Assembly (NCBI GenBank): GCA_017534305.1
Contig: JAFWCU010000003.1
Coordinates: 35,736-99,735, forward strand
Direction: 5' to 3'
Origin: Clostridia bacterium
GTDB taxonomy: Bacteria; Bacillota; Clostridia; TANB77; CAG-465
Length of the DNA stretch: 64,000 bases
In this document: one piece after another, positions 24,916 through 34,575 of the stretch
How positions within the stretch are numbered: the first letter of the stretch is position 1
Layout: each line of letters begins with the position of its first letter
Program-made: the position numbers and the translations under genes
The notes under the pieces: model-generated
Told to the model about the DNA's origin: nothing
The model's input: the letters and a program-made list of their open reading frames with translations, nothing else
Databases searched by the model: none

Positions 24916-26808
24916 CTATCTTCCACCGCCGCCACCGCCGCCTCCTCCTCCGCCGCCACCGCCGGAGAATCCGCCGCCTCCACCAGATCCTGATGAAGAG
25001 ACAGAAGAAATAGACGAGCTAATTGAATCTGAAAATCCTTTTGAAAAGTTTGTATGAGAAACTAAATACATAGTTGAATAATGATCAAAGTATTCATTGT
25101 TATTCATTTCTGGATACTTAACTTTAAGTTGTTTAATTACTTCATCTGCCATTCCAAATGCTGTTGCATAAACTAAGAAATGTTCCCAAACTACAATAGC
25201 AGGTAATTCTTTTTGATCCATCATTGAAAAATCTTTCATAAACTTTTTAAAGGCTTCCCATTTGTTTATTTCATCTACACCTTTTTGTGTATGTTGATTT
25301 ATTGTATGACATGCTTTAGAAGATAAAATCCATGAGCCTACTGCAAGTACAAAAAATACAAATACTCCAATTCCTATAACTTCTGGAAATGAATCTTCAA
25401 AAGCGAATAAAAATGACATTAGTGCAAAGAAGAATAATGCAAATGTTGGAAGAATAGCAATAAGTACTAACTTATTATATACAGATATTTCTTTTTCATC
25501 TGTATATCCTTCATTTTTTAAGAATTTCTTTTCATCTTCTACAACATCTGTAATTAGTTTATTTACACTAGTATAATTCTTCTTAATATGTTTTTCTAAT
25601 TCTTTTACAGATATCTTTTCTTTATCTTCAGTAGCAGCTTTAACAAATTCAAAAATTCTTTTTTCATCTGCTTTTAATCCATCTGTAGATATTGTTTTAT
25701 CTGGAATTATATTTATTAACTCTTTACCCTTTTCATCATTTAAAACTTCAAATTTAAGGTATTTCTTTAAATTTAAATCCATTAAAGTTGCGCTAAATAC
25801 TTTACCAAAATCTAAAACAGGATATTGTGTAGATTTATTTAGTAATGTAACAGCTTCTGCAGGAGTTGCATCTTCTCTTGGTAGTTCTCTAAAATAGTCA
25901 TATTTAGTTAAAGGTTCATATTTTTTAGTTCCTCTTTTTAACGTTTTAATTGGGAAATAATATTGAACTGCAAGAACTATTAATGATACTAATCCTACAC
26001 CACCTAATGTGAATTTTTGAGTTGTAGCTTGTCTTTCACGTCTAACATTTGCTTCTTGTGCCCAAACTGTTTCTTCAGCTATAATATCATCTATATCTAT
26101 AGATTTATCTGGTCTTTTAGAAATAGTCAAATCTGTTGTTGGAAAAGCAACTCTAACTTCTACAAATTCACGTGAAGGAATATCTTCAAGGTTAAATTCT
26201 ACTGTATTACTATTAGTAGCATAAATTGTTCCTCTTAAAGTATTAGTATGTCCCCAAACTTTAATATCCCCTTTACTATACTCTGATGGTAATTTAATGG
26301 TTCCGTTTATTTTATCCATTGGAACTTCAAACTCTTCACCAACAAATTTCCAATAAAGTTCTGCAAAGTCTTCATGTAAAGTTACCGCATCTTCAACCAC
26401 ATAGCTTATTTGATAGTTTTTTGTTCCACTTGAGTTGTCCATTCCAATTCCCCAAGCAATTTCAAATTTTTCGCCATTGTCTATTTCTAAAGCATAGAAG
26501 TAACCTTTATCCACATGATATTTTTCTACAAAACTCTCTTTAAAAAATCTACCAGTATCTAAATCTTTAATTTCAACATCTGTAATACCACTATATCTAG
26601 TAGGGTCAACATACCAATTTTTAAATAAAGTATTTGTTTCATCTACATGTATTTTCCATGTTTCCACAACCTTCATACTTCCGTCTGGATTAACAGTAGC
26701 ATCAATATCTAGCTGTTTCATTTCCAAATCTGAAGCATATACATTAGTTGCAAAACAAACTGAAAAAAACAAGAAAACAAAAATTAAAATTTTAATATAC
26801 TTTTTCAT
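24916..26808 (-). CDS. DUF2207 membrane protein with poly-Gly tail
   Basis: 630 residues from MKKYIKILIFVFLFF; GGAGG is 5 nt upstream of this ATG, and the longer frame uses a GTG overlapping that site. Signal peptide to about VYAS; an extracellular DUF2207 domain (about 25-225: DIDATVNPDGSMKVVETWKI, WKFVGEEFEVP); a membrane helix near 268-285; a cytoplasmic part; two more helices near 450-500; and a C-terminal run of Ser then almost pure Gly (about 600-628). Gly-rich ends are common in this family and not a sequencing fault. It directly follows the PEP-utiliser gene. Role unknown. Confidence 0.88.
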   Translation of the reverse strand: MKKYIKILIFVFLFFSVCFATNVYASDLEMKQLDIDATVNPDGSMKVVETWKIHVDETNTLFKNWYVDPTRYSGITDVEIKDLDTGRFFKESFVEKYHVDKGYFYALEIDNGEKFEIAWGIGMDNSSGTKNYQISYVVEDAVTLHEDFAELYWKFVGEEFEVPMDKINGTIKLPSEYSKGDIKVWGHTNTLRGTIYATNSNTVEFNLEDIPSREFVEVRVAFPTTDLTISKRPDKSIDIDDIIAEETVWAQEANVRRERQATTQKFTLGGVGLVSLIVLAVQYYFPIKTLKRGTKKYEPLTKYDYFRELPREDATPAEAVTLLNKSTQYPVLDFGKVFSATLMDLNLKKYLKFEVLNDEKGKELINIIPDKTISTDGLKADEKRIFEFVKAATEDKEKISVKELEKHIKKNYTSVNKLITDVVEDEKKFLKNEGYTDEKEISVYNKLVLIAILPTFALFFFALMSFLFAFEDSFPEVIGIGVFVFFVLAVGSWILSSKACHTINQHTQKGVDEINKWEAFKKFMKDFSMMDQKELPAIVVWEHFLVYATAFGMADEVIKQLKVKYPEMNNNEYFDHYSTMYLVSHTNFSKGFSDSISSSISSVSSSGSGGGGGFSGGGGGGGGGGGGGGR

Positions 26809-26819
26809 AATATCCTCCA

Positions 26820-29189
26820 CTATATAATAACTTCTCCTGTGTCACCATTTAGTGTAATAATTTCTCCATTTCTAATTGTACTTGTTGCGTCTTTTACATC
26901 TACAGCACAAGGTATTCTTGCTTCTCTTGCATTAATTGCAAAGTGGCAAAGAACACCGCCATATTCTGTTACAATACCTGAAGCTTGCGATACATTTATA
27001 TTATCTAAAACATCTGCATCAAAATATTTAGTAACAAGAATATCTGCTTTTCTAAATTTTTTAGCATCTTCTACAGAGTTTACCACGCAAGCTCTAGCTC
27101 TAACTTTTCCAAAGCTTGCTCCAACTCCTTGTATTATTTTTCTATAATCTAATTGCATTTGTTGTTTTTCACAAGGGAAAATATCCTCTTGAGGGCTATA
27201 GTTTCTAAATGAATTAAAATATAGTTTATTAATATTTGTGATGCTCTTAATACTATCTGGATTAATATTATCCATTATATTGCTGTACTCTAAATAAAGT
27301 ACATCATTTTCGTCATCTATAAAATAATTATCTTTAAAGTTTCTTCCAACATTTAGCAATTCTTTTCTAAGATTTGCAAGAACACATAAAGCCATATAAT
27401 TTGCTTCATATTTAATTGATACTAAATTTCTAACATATTCTATTTGCTTTAATGCATTCTTATATTGAGCTGGTTTTATTTCTTCTTGAAGAGTCTTTAA
27501 TGTTTCTTCATATTTATTATTTTCTTCTTTAAATGTTTGTAGTGGGTCATATGAATCATCTAAATCTAGTATATCTCTAAACATTTTAATAATTCTTAAA
27601 GTCTCTTCTTCGTATGTTGGATAAATGATATCACTTGTGTTAAAGAAATAATGACCATATCTATCTATAAAATCTGTTAAGAATTCTTTAATTTGTGGAT
27701 TATTTTTATCTTTTCTATAAAGATAAAATACTTCTGCATCAAGATTTTCTTCAAAGAATTTATATGCCTCTTTATCCTTTTTTATCTTTCTAGAAATGTC
27801 CCACATGTATAGTTTTGGCTCATTTAAAAACTTATCTTCCACTCCCATTGTTAGAGATTCTATTTCTGCTTTATTTAAAACTGTTCCGTACTTTGAGTTA
27901 AGATTCATTTGATAAGCCATCTCAATAAGCTCTATGTATACAATTAATTCTTTTATTCTAACATATTTTTCTACTATTGTTGTAATAGTATTAGCTTTAT
28001 CTTCTTTTTCTTCTTGCAATTCTTTTTGAATATTTGATACTTCTTTTTTTAGGATATTAAATAACTTTTCATCTTTTGAAAACATCTTTATTCTTCTATC
28101 TCTATTTTCAAAATTTTGAACACCATTATCTAAATAATCCACTTTAACTCTTAGTTTTTCATCTAAATATCTTTCAACATATCCTGAAATATTCTCATAA
28201 ATCTTTTTAATTTGATCTACATTCCAGTAAAATCTTGAAAATTTAGTAAAGCTTGTAGGCTTATATTTATCCACATTGTACACATTGTTTACTACAGCTA
28301 TAAATTTTTCAAAAGCACCTGCATATGCTTTATTATTCATAGACAGTACAAGTGGTGAATATGAATAATTTGATGCTGTACTAAAATTGTAATATATATC
28401 TTTATATTCTATTTTAGTTATTGGTCTAAGTTGGAAAATATATAATTTAGAATCATATACACCAAACTCTAAATCTATTGGAAATCCCAATTCTTGTTGC
28501 AATGATAAAGATATATTAATTATTCTTCTAATAGAAGTGTCCCCAAGTAAATTAATCTTTGGTTCTTCTAAATATTTTTGTTCTTTCCAATCATATATAA
28601 TTCTTTCAGGAGTAACATTTCCTGTAACAGTCTCCCCTGCTCCTCTTGAAAATTCAATTACAATTTGAGTATCTTTTCCAGTAGTTGGATTGACAGTAAA
28701 TAGTATTCCAGAAACATTGCTTTCAATCATTTCTTGAACAATTACATTCATCTGTACTTTTTCTAAAGATACATTATTCTTCTTATAATATGCTAAGTTT
28801 TCTGGTGTATATAGAGATAAGAAACATTCTTTAATTTTTTCTTTAATTTCTTCCTTATCTCTTGAAACGTTTAAATATGTATTAAATTTACCACTAAAAC
28901 TTAGATCTCTTCTATCTTCAACATTTGCACTACTTCTAATTGCAAACATTTTATTATTTGGTAGTACGTTAAAAATCTCATCTATTATTGCGTCTGATAT
29001 TTGTAATTTAGTTATAGTATCAAAATCTAGTCCTTGATTTTTTACCATAGTTTTAAATTCTTCAAAATCGATTACAACGCCCAAAGGTATATTATATCCT
29101 TTAGCTTTTAAAATAGACAAAAACATTGTCTTATTTCCACAATTATCTATTATTTTATCTTTAAGCATGTACACATATATCATCTCCAT
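26820..29189 (-). CDS. PEP-synthase/rifampicin-phosphotransferase-like protein
   Basis: 789 residues. An N-terminal ATP-grasp (PPDK_N) domain (about 15-260) with FAIRSSANVEDRRDLSFSGKF and a C-terminal mobile swivelling domain (about 700-789) with the phosphocarrier His in GGVLCHFAINAREARIPC flank a 430-residue helical middle. This order equals rifampicin phosphotransferase and differs from PEP synthase, which has a C-terminal TIM barrel; none is present. The substrate bound by the middle part is unknown. The start is uncertain: the first Met has only a weak GAGCGG upstream, and a GTG five codons in is 9 nt from GGAG. Followed at once by the DUF2207 gene. Confidence 0.85.
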   Translation of the reverse strand: MEMIYVYMLKDKIIDNCGNKTMFLSILKAKGYNIPLGVVIDFEEFKTMVKNQGLDFDTITKLQISDAIIDEIFNVLPNNKMFAIRSSANVEDRRDLSFSGKFNTYLNVSRDKEEIKEKIKECFLSLYTPENLAYYKKNNVSLEKVQMNVIVQEMIESNVSGILFTVNPTTGKDTQIVIEFSRGAGETVTGNVTPERIIYDWKEQKYLEEPKINLLGDTSIRRIINISLSLQQELGFPIDLEFGVYDSKLYIFQLRPITKIEYKDIYYNFSTASNYSYSPLVLSMNNKAYAGAFEKFIAVVNNVYNVDKYKPTSFTKFSRFYWNVDQIKKIYENISGYVERYLDEKLRVKVDYLDNGVQNFENRDRRIKMFSKDEKLFNILKKEVSNIQKELQEEKEDKANTITTIVEKYVRIKELIVYIELIEMAYQMNLNSKYGTVLNKAEIESLTMGVEDKFLNEPKLYMWDISRKIKKDKEAYKFFEENLDAEVFYLYRKDKNNPQIKEFLTDFIDRYGHYFFNTSDIIYPTYEEETLRIIKMFRDILDLDDSYDPLQTFKEENNKYEETLKTLQEEIKPAQYKNALKQIEYVRNLVSIKYEANYMALCVLANLRKELLNVGRNFKDNYFIDDENDVLYLEYSNIMDNINPDSIKSITNINKLYFNSFRNYSPQEDIFPCEKQQMQLDYRKIIQGVGASFGKVRARACVVNSVEDAKKFRKADILVTKYFDADVLDNINVSQASGIVTEYGGVLCHFAINAREARIPCAVDVKDATSTIRNGEIITLNGDTGEVII

Positions 29190-29280
29190 TTTCCGCTCAC
29201 GATTTTAAAAGAATACTATTGTATTAATTTTGACTATATTCTATCACAAATATGGCTATTTCTCAAGGAAAAAAGCGCAA

Positions 29281-29307
29281 AAAAAATAAGGATGATTACT
29301 CATCCTT
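29281..29307 (-). terminator. Terminator of unknown 206-residue gene
   Basis: AAGGATGA (29288-29295) pairs with TCATCCTT (29300-29307), then a T-rich tail on the minus strand. Confidence 0.85.
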
Positions 29308-29926
29308 AAATAGCATACCCTTCTGTATACTCTTGTTGTTTTGGAATTCTAATTCCAATACGTCCATATACCGCTTCGTTCATGTCAACAAAGTTTTGTG
29401 CACACTCATTTACTATTCCAAATGGTTGTTCACTGCTATATGAACTCATTTTGAATATACTGCGATATGCTGCCTCAATGCCAGTTGCATCTCTACGTTC
29501 TTTGGCTTTATATAATCTATTTAATTGTTTATTAAATAAAGTTCTATCTACAAAGCTTCTTGCGTATGCGTTTACGTTTTCTTCGCCTGTGTAACCGGCC
29601 ATTTGCATAGCTTCATTAGATAGTTGTCTTAATAATTCTTTACTGTTTGGGCTTTTTTTAGCTTCCTCGACTTTTCTATTATGTTCATCATATGCTAATT
29701 TATCTAAAAAATCCTTTATAAGTGGATTTACTTCAATATTTGAGTCTTTGTCGTATCCAGCTTTAGCTCTTAGTGTTCTGTTTGCAAGACATATTCTTGC
29801 CATATCTTTTTGTTCTACAGTGTCTCTTATTACACCAACTAATGCGCTATACTCTTTAAAATTTTCTTCATTTAAAACTACGTCTTTTTTCTCCATAGTA
29901 ATTACGTCACTCCCCCAAATATTCAT
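29306..29926 (-). CDS. Unknown soluble helical protein
   Basis: 206 residues in the longest form, no membrane segment, largely helical and charged. Two similar helix-turn segments, ICLANRTLRAKAGYD... and QLSNEAMQMAGYTGEEN, hint at an internal repeat. I recognise no family. Start uncertain: GGGGGAG is 13 nt before a Met at 29896, while the Met at 29926 has no ribosome binding site. Isolated between the ger operon and the PEP-utiliser gene with its own terminator. Confidence 0.7.
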   Translation of the reverse strand: MNIWGSDVITMEKKDVVLNEENFKEYSALVGVIRDTVEQKDMARICLANRTLRAKAGYDKDSNIEVNPLIKDFLDKLAYDEHNRKVEEAKKSPNSKELLRQLSNEAMQMAGYTGEENVNAYARSFVDRTLFNKQLNRLYKAKERRDATGIEAAYRSIFKMSSYSSEQPFGIVNECAQNFVDMNEAVYGRIGIRIPKQQEYTEGYAI

Positions 29927-30006
29927 TCAAAAGTTTCATTATTATAAAACAAAACACGTTTTTAATTATAACATTTCTGTTACAAAAATGCAAGAGATTT
30001 GCGAAT

Positions 30007-31098
30007 TTATTTTGGTAATTTTGTAAAATAATGTAGTTTTATATAAATCAGCGCTACTGGAACCACTAAGCCAATAAGAATTACATAAGAATAATACTTC
30101 TCTACCAGCATAATAAAAGACATAGTATCTTTAAATAAAAAATTTGTAATAAAATATACAAAAAATGTAATTATAAATGGATAGTATCTATTATATTTTC
30201 CGCTTGGTAAATATGATTTAATGAAATATATTAAAAACATTAAAAGCGAAAACGCATTAAAATATAATTGCAAAGATAAAATGTTTTCTATTCTTTCTAT
30301 CATATTAAATAGACCAAATTGCTTTAGCCCAATATACTCTGGAAATCTAAATAAAGCAATATATTCTTTTCCAAGGAGAACAATTGCTAAAAATATTATT
30401 CCAACAAGTACAGCATTTGTAGATATTAATGAAATAATCATTCTCTTTTTTAATACTTCCTTATCCTGTATCATCTTTTTATTTGCTATCAAAAGCATAA
30501 AATACGAAACAAAAGAAAGTACTAAATATATACCAACAGACTTAATTATACTTATCTTCCCGACATCAAACATAGGCTCAATATTTCTTATTTCAAACTT
30601 TGGAAATAGCCCTATAACATTTAAAATAATATTAAACATACAAATAAATACAAATATTTGATTCACCTTAAGTATTTGAGAAAGACTCTTTGAACATACA
30701 TAAGAGAGAGTTAATAACAATATTGCTTCTAACATATTAGTAGGACTATCTGGCAAATATTCTAAATTTAAAAAACTAGACAAATTAAAAAGAATTGCAC
30801 AAGTAATTATTACTAAAGCAGCAACTATAACCAAATTTAAAATAGTTCCAAATACTTTTCCAAAACTATTACATGACAACTCAAATATAGTGTTATATGT
30901 ATTATGTTCAAAAATATAATAAAAGAAATAAAAAAACAAACATGATATCACTGCACCAATAATTGAAGCAATAAATGCGTCTTGAAATGATTCGTTATAC
31001 ATCATGTATGAACCTATTCCAAAAAAAGTTGCAAGAAGACAAGAAGAAAAAATCATAGCAACGCTTGATGTATATACTTTTTCACTTTCTGCTACCAT
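30007..31098 (-). CDS. gerAB: Spore germination permease-like subunit (GerB class)
   Basis: 363 residues with ten predicted membrane helices, the amino-acid permease-like fold of endospore germination B subunits (GerAB/YndE). In GerA receptors the B subunit binds the germinant in the inner spore membrane. Last gene of gerA-gerC-gerB, overlapping gerC by 7 nt. The order A-C-B occurs in several Clostridia. Confidence 0.92.
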   Translation of the reverse strand: MVAESEKVYTSSVAMIFSSCLLATFFGIGSYMMYNESFQDAFIASIIGAVISCLFFYFFYYIFEHNTYNTIFELSCNSFGKVFGTILNLVIVAALVIITCAILFNLSSFLNLEYLPDSPTNMLEAILLLTLSYVCSKSLSQILKVNQIFVFICMFNIILNVIGLFPKFEIRNIEPMFDVGKISIIKSVGIYLVLSFVSYFMLLIANKKMIQDKEVLKKRMIISLISTNAVLVGIIFLAIVLLGKEYIALFRFPEYIGLKQFGLFNMIERIENILSLQLYFNAFSLLMFLIYFIKSYLPSGKYNRYYPFIITFFVYFITNFLFKDTMSFIMLVEKYYSYVILIGLVVPVALIYIKLHYFTKLPK

Positions 31099-32150
31099 GC
31101 TTTTTTTATACCTCCTGTATTTACTATATCTAAATTTACATTAACAATTAGATTTACTTTATCTAAATAATTTTCATCATTAAATAGTGAATTTTTCTTC
31201 CTATATAACACATTTCCAATACCAAATATATCTACTTTTTCTTTACTCTTTTCTTCAAACAAAGAATAGATTCTTTCTTTAATAGTTTCTTCAAATCTAT
31301 TCTCAATTTCATCTTTTTGCGAAATATTATCTAAAGTAATATTCTTACCAGTTTGAGTAATATGAGCAACTCCATTTATATTTATAATAACATCATTATT
31401 TTTTACATTTACTTTACTTTTTGGCTCAATTATTTCAGCAACAACTAAATCATCTTCATTTCCTACACTTTCTAAAATATTATCCACTTCATTTATTACT
31501 AAATTATATGTTATACTCTCTTTTTCACTTAAATACCCCTGCATTCTATACCCTAGAAAATATGCCATATTTTCTAGTCCAACATCATCATCTAGAGTGA
31601 TAGCATTAACACACAAACTACTGCCTTTTTCAAGTAGTATTTTTACTATATCATTTAAAGTTTTAATATTAGCATTTCCTTTATACTTTTGTGTAGATTT
31701 AAGAAAAGATACTAAATCTATTTCTTCTTCATTTATTTTTTTTAAACACTCTTGAGCTTTAACATCTTTAGCTAAAAACAAGAAAAAAGAATTACTTCCT
31801 TCATTATCTCTAATGAAAAAGTCTAGTGTATTTTCTAATTCATCTTTGGCTATTTGTTCAGAAATTATTAATGTTTCCATATGTGCAATATATAGTTTTT
31901 TTGACGAAATTTTAACCATATTTCTTGCAGCTTCATGAACAGAATCTCCTACAGAAGATATAACAATTCCTTTATCTTTATTCTCTTTTTCTGTTGTATC
32001 AATAATAATTGCACAAATTTCGTACTTACCATCATCAGTTTTATCTATACTAACAGCTTTAACTATTGCTAAATCTGTTAATTCCCTAACACTATTTAAC
32101 CCACCAAAATACAATACTAAAATAACAAATGCTAAAATATATCTTTTCAT
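31092..32150 (-). CDS. gerAC: Germination receptor C subunit, lacking the lipobox cysteine
   Basis: 352 residues of the Ger(x)C family: an N-terminal hydrophobic segment, the family start VRELTDLAIVKAVSIDKTDDGKYE (counterpart of RRELNDLAIV), and the C-terminal three-domain body. Ger(x)C proteins are normally lipoproteins with a GCWD motif; here the corresponding stretch is LYFGGLNSVREL with no cysteine, so it should stay uncut as a signal anchor or be cleaved without lipid. ATGA overlap with gerA's end gives translational coupling. Confidence 0.92.
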   Translation of the reverse strand: MKRYILAFVILVLYFGGLNSVRELTDLAIVKAVSIDKTDDGKYEICAIIIDTTEKENKDKGIVISSVGDSVHEAARNMVKISSKKLYIAHMETLIISEQIAKDELENTLDFFIRDNEGSNSFFLFLAKDVKAQECLKKINEEEIDLVSFLKSTQKYKGNANIKTLNDIVKILLEKGSSLCVNAITLDDDVGLENMAYFLGYRMQGYLSEKESITYNLVINEVDNILESVGNEDDLVVAEIIEPKSKVNVKNNDVIININGVAHITQTGKNITLDNISQKDEIENRFEETIKERIYSLFEEKSKEKVDIFGIGNVLYRKKNSLFNDENYLDKVNLIVNVNLDIVNTGGIKKAW

Positions 32151-33622
32151 CTTCTATCCCTCGCTTTTGTTAAGTTATTACTAAGTATTTTTTCTCTAGT
32201 TGTATCTTTTGGTATAAATTTTCTAGATAATATATTATATTTTGCTTGAATCTCATTAAGTGGAGCAAGTGGATAAGTAAATGCTTTTGTAAAGCTTGTA
32301 GTACATACCAAACTCGTAATAAAAAAAGTCGACGCAATAGCAATACCCACAAGACCACATAGACTTGAAAATATTAAAAATAGTATTCTCCATTTTCTTA
32401 AAGCGTTTATTATGTTTATATCCTGAAATGTAAGTCCACAAATAACTGTTAAAGCAACAACAATAATCATTATTGGAGACACAATTCCTGCACTTACAGC
32501 TGCATCTCCAAGTATTAATGCACCTACAATAGAAAGTGTATTTCCACTTATTTTATTAGATCTTAAATCGCTTTCTCTTAATATTTCAAAAGCAAATATC
32601 ATTATAATTGCTTCAACAAAGGCGGGAAAAGGCACCCCTTCCCTTTGAGAAGTAAAAGATATAAGAAGATCTGTAGGAATACTTTCTTGGTCAAAAGTTA
32701 TAAGTGATAAATAAAAAGCAGGAGTTATAACTGTTAAAACCATACAAATATATCTAATAAGTTTAGTTAAAAATACATTACTTTTTCTTTGGTAATAGTC
32801 ATCTATGTTATTTAAAAAGTCTTCAAAAAAAGCCGGTAAAACAAGTGCATAAGGACTATTATCTACAAGTATAACAATTCGTCCTTGAAGTAAATAATAT
32901 GAGGTAACATCTGGCCTTTCTGTAACTATTGATATAGGAAAATCTGACTCATTATTTTCCTCAATATATTCAGCTATATAATTTACATCTAATATTCCAT
33001 CTATAACAATATCATTTAGCCTTTTTTCAACATAATCTACAAGATCAAGTTTTACAACATTTTGAATATACATCATACCAACTTTTGTCTTTGTTTTTGT
33101 ACCAATTAATCTTTCTTTGTAAACTAATTCTTCAGATTTAATTCTATTTCTTACAAGACCCATATTTTTAACAATGCTTTCAACAAAAGAATCTTTAGAA
33201 CCACGTATACTATTCTCATTTACTGGCTCAGAGATACTTCTGTAAAGATTACCTCTTGCTTCAACTACATACACATCTCCATTTATATAAATCATTACAA
33301 AACCAGATAATATATATGTAAAAACAGCAGCATCTGTCTTTTCTATTTTTTTAATTTTATTTATAGCAATACTATTTTCTATATTTTCTTTATTTCTACC
33401 AAGTTTTAACTCTATTTTCTCTTTTAGTGATTTAACATCAAAATCTTCTTTTTGTATTATTTCCACCAAGCTCCTTACAACATAATTAGATACTAAATTC
33501 GAATCTACAAGGGATTCATTATATACTAACCAAATTGAATCTTGACATAACTTCATTTTTCTATAGTAGATATCATCTAAATTTTTTAGTCTTGCTTTTA
33601 TATATTCAATATAATTGTCCAT
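32147..33622 (-). CDS. gerAA: Germination receptor A subunit
   Basis: 491 residues of the GerA family: a soluble N-terminal region (about 1-270) with VYKERLIGTKTKTKVGMMYI and EYIEENNESDFPISIVTERPD, then about five membrane helices (about 275-440), with the family stretch REGVPFPAFVEAIIMIFAFEILRE before a cytoplasmic tail. It forms the germinant receptor with the B and C subunits. No ribosome binding site precedes the ATG; a sigma-G-like promoter ends 5 nt upstream. Confidence 0.93.
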   Translation of the reverse strand: MDNYIEYIKARLKNLDDIYYRKMKLCQDSIWLVYNESLVDSNLVSNYVVRSLVEIIQKEDFDVKSLKEKIELKLGRNKENIENSIAINKIKKIEKTDAAVFTYILSGFVMIYINGDVYVVEARGNLYRSISEPVNENSIRGSKDSFVESIVKNMGLVRNRIKSEELVYKERLIGTKTKTKVGMMYIQNVVKLDLVDYVEKRLNDIVIDGILDVNYIAEYIEENNESDFPISIVTERPDVTSYYLLQGRIVILVDNSPYALVLPAFFEDFLNNIDDYYQRKSNVFLTKLIRYICMVLTVITPAFYLSLITFDQESIPTDLLISFTSQREGVPFPAFVEAIIMIFAFEILRESDLRSNKISGNTLSIVGALILGDAAVSAGIVSPIMIIVVALTVICGLTFQDINIINALRKWRILFLIFSSLCGLVGIAIASTFFITSLVCTTSFTKAFTYPLAPLNEIQAKYNILSRKFIPKDTTREKILSNNLTKARDRR

Positions 33623-33627
33623 AATAA

Positions 33628-33657
33628 TGTTATGTATAAATTATTATTAAAATATGC
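33628..33657 (-). promoter_or_regulatory. Sigma-G-like promoter of ger operon
   Basis: Minus-strand GCATA (33657-33653) fits the forespore sigma-G -35 consensus GHATR. After 18 bp, CATAACA (33634-33628) matches six of seven positions of the -10 CATWHTA. gerA-type operons are known sigma-G targets. Transcription would begin at or near the ATG. Confidence 0.4.
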
Positions 33658-33683
33658 ATAAAAAAAGAAGCCAAAAGGCTTCT
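33658..33683 (-). terminator. Terminator of SDR gene
   Basis: AGAAGCC (33666-33672) pairs with GGCTTCT (33677-33683), with T-run on the minus strand. Confidence 0.85.
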
Positions 33684-34437
33684 AATAGTATCTCTTTCCA
33701 TTTTGAGATGCATATAACGGATACTTTGAAATACCAACTGGTATTACTTTGTTTAATCCATATATAAATTTATTCATTTTTCCAGGAATTATTACTTCTT
33801 TATTCTTTAATAGTTTATCTATTGCATATTTTGCAACAAATTCAGAAGATTTTGGCTTAGTAAAATGTCCCACTCCTAAATCACTATTAAAGTTTGTATC
33901 TACTGCACCAGCACATAGTGTTGATACATTTACATTTATTTTCTTCATCTTAAGCTCAGTGTTTATTGCCCTAGACATACTAGTAATATACGCCTTTGAA
34001 GCATAATATGAGCTCATAAGTGGACCTGGCATAAATCCAACAACAGAAGAAACATTTAATATTTTTCCTCTGTTTTTGTTTACCATATCTTTTAAAAATA
34101 ACTTTGTTAATACATCTGTTGCAACAACATTTAAATGTAGCATAGAAATATCATCAGATAAATTTGCATCCCATGCTTCTCCATACATTCCAACACCTGC
34201 ATTATTTACTAGAATATCTATATCTTCGTCTTTAACCTTATCATATAAATCATACATATTAGAGATAATACTTAAATCCATATCTATAATATCTACATTA
34301 GTATTGCATTCAGCTTTTAAGTTTTCTAAGCAGTCTTTACGTCTTGCAACAACAATTAAATCATAACCTAGCTTACTCAAATACCTAGCTATACTATATC
34401 CTATTCCCGAAGACGCTCCTGTTACGACCGCTTTCAT
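33682..34437 (-). CDS. Short-chain dehydrogenase/reductase
   Basis: 251 residues from MKAVVTGASSGIG; AGGGTGAT precedes this Met, and the longer frame adds 17 unsupported residues. Classical SDR: NAD(P)-binding TGxxxGIG at 6-13, NNAG at 78-81, catalytic S131 and the Y144-x3-K148 pair. The Arg pair in VVARRKD after the second strand suggests NADPH. Substrate unknown; similar proteins are annotated as short-chain acyl or keto reductases. Confidence 0.92.
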   Translation of the reverse strand: MKAVVTGASSGIGYSIARYLSKLGYDLIVVARRKDCLENLKAECNTNVDIIDMDLSIISNMYDLYDKVKDEDIDILVNNAGVGMYGEAWDANLSDDISMLHLNVVATDVLTKLFLKDMVNKNRGKILNVSSVVGFMPGPLMSSYYASKAYITSMSRAINTELKMKKINVNVSTLCAGAVDTNFNSDLGVGHFTKPKSSEFVAKYAIDKLLKNKEVIIPGKMNKFIYGLNKVIPVGISKYPLYASQNGKRYY

Positions 34438-34519
34438 ATATATCACCCTACTTGTATATCTTTTATCATTATTATTGAATATTGTCAAGCATAAATATAG
34501 TTATTGTAAACTAAAACGC

Positions 34520-34548
34520 TTGCAAATAATGTCAATCGGTAGTATAAT
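34520..34548 (+). promoter_or_regulatory. Promoter of Pr6Pr gene
   Basis: TTGCAA (34520-34525), 17-bp spacer, TATAAT (34543-34548). Confidence 0.75.
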
Positions 34549-34575
34549 AATTCGGGTAAACGAGGTGATAAAAAT

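Noticed and set aside
24916..25020. GC-rich Gly run at the end of the DUF2207 gene as a frameshift or assembly error
   Set aside because: The frame stays open to a proper stop and poly-Gly/Ser tails are typical of DUF2207 proteins.
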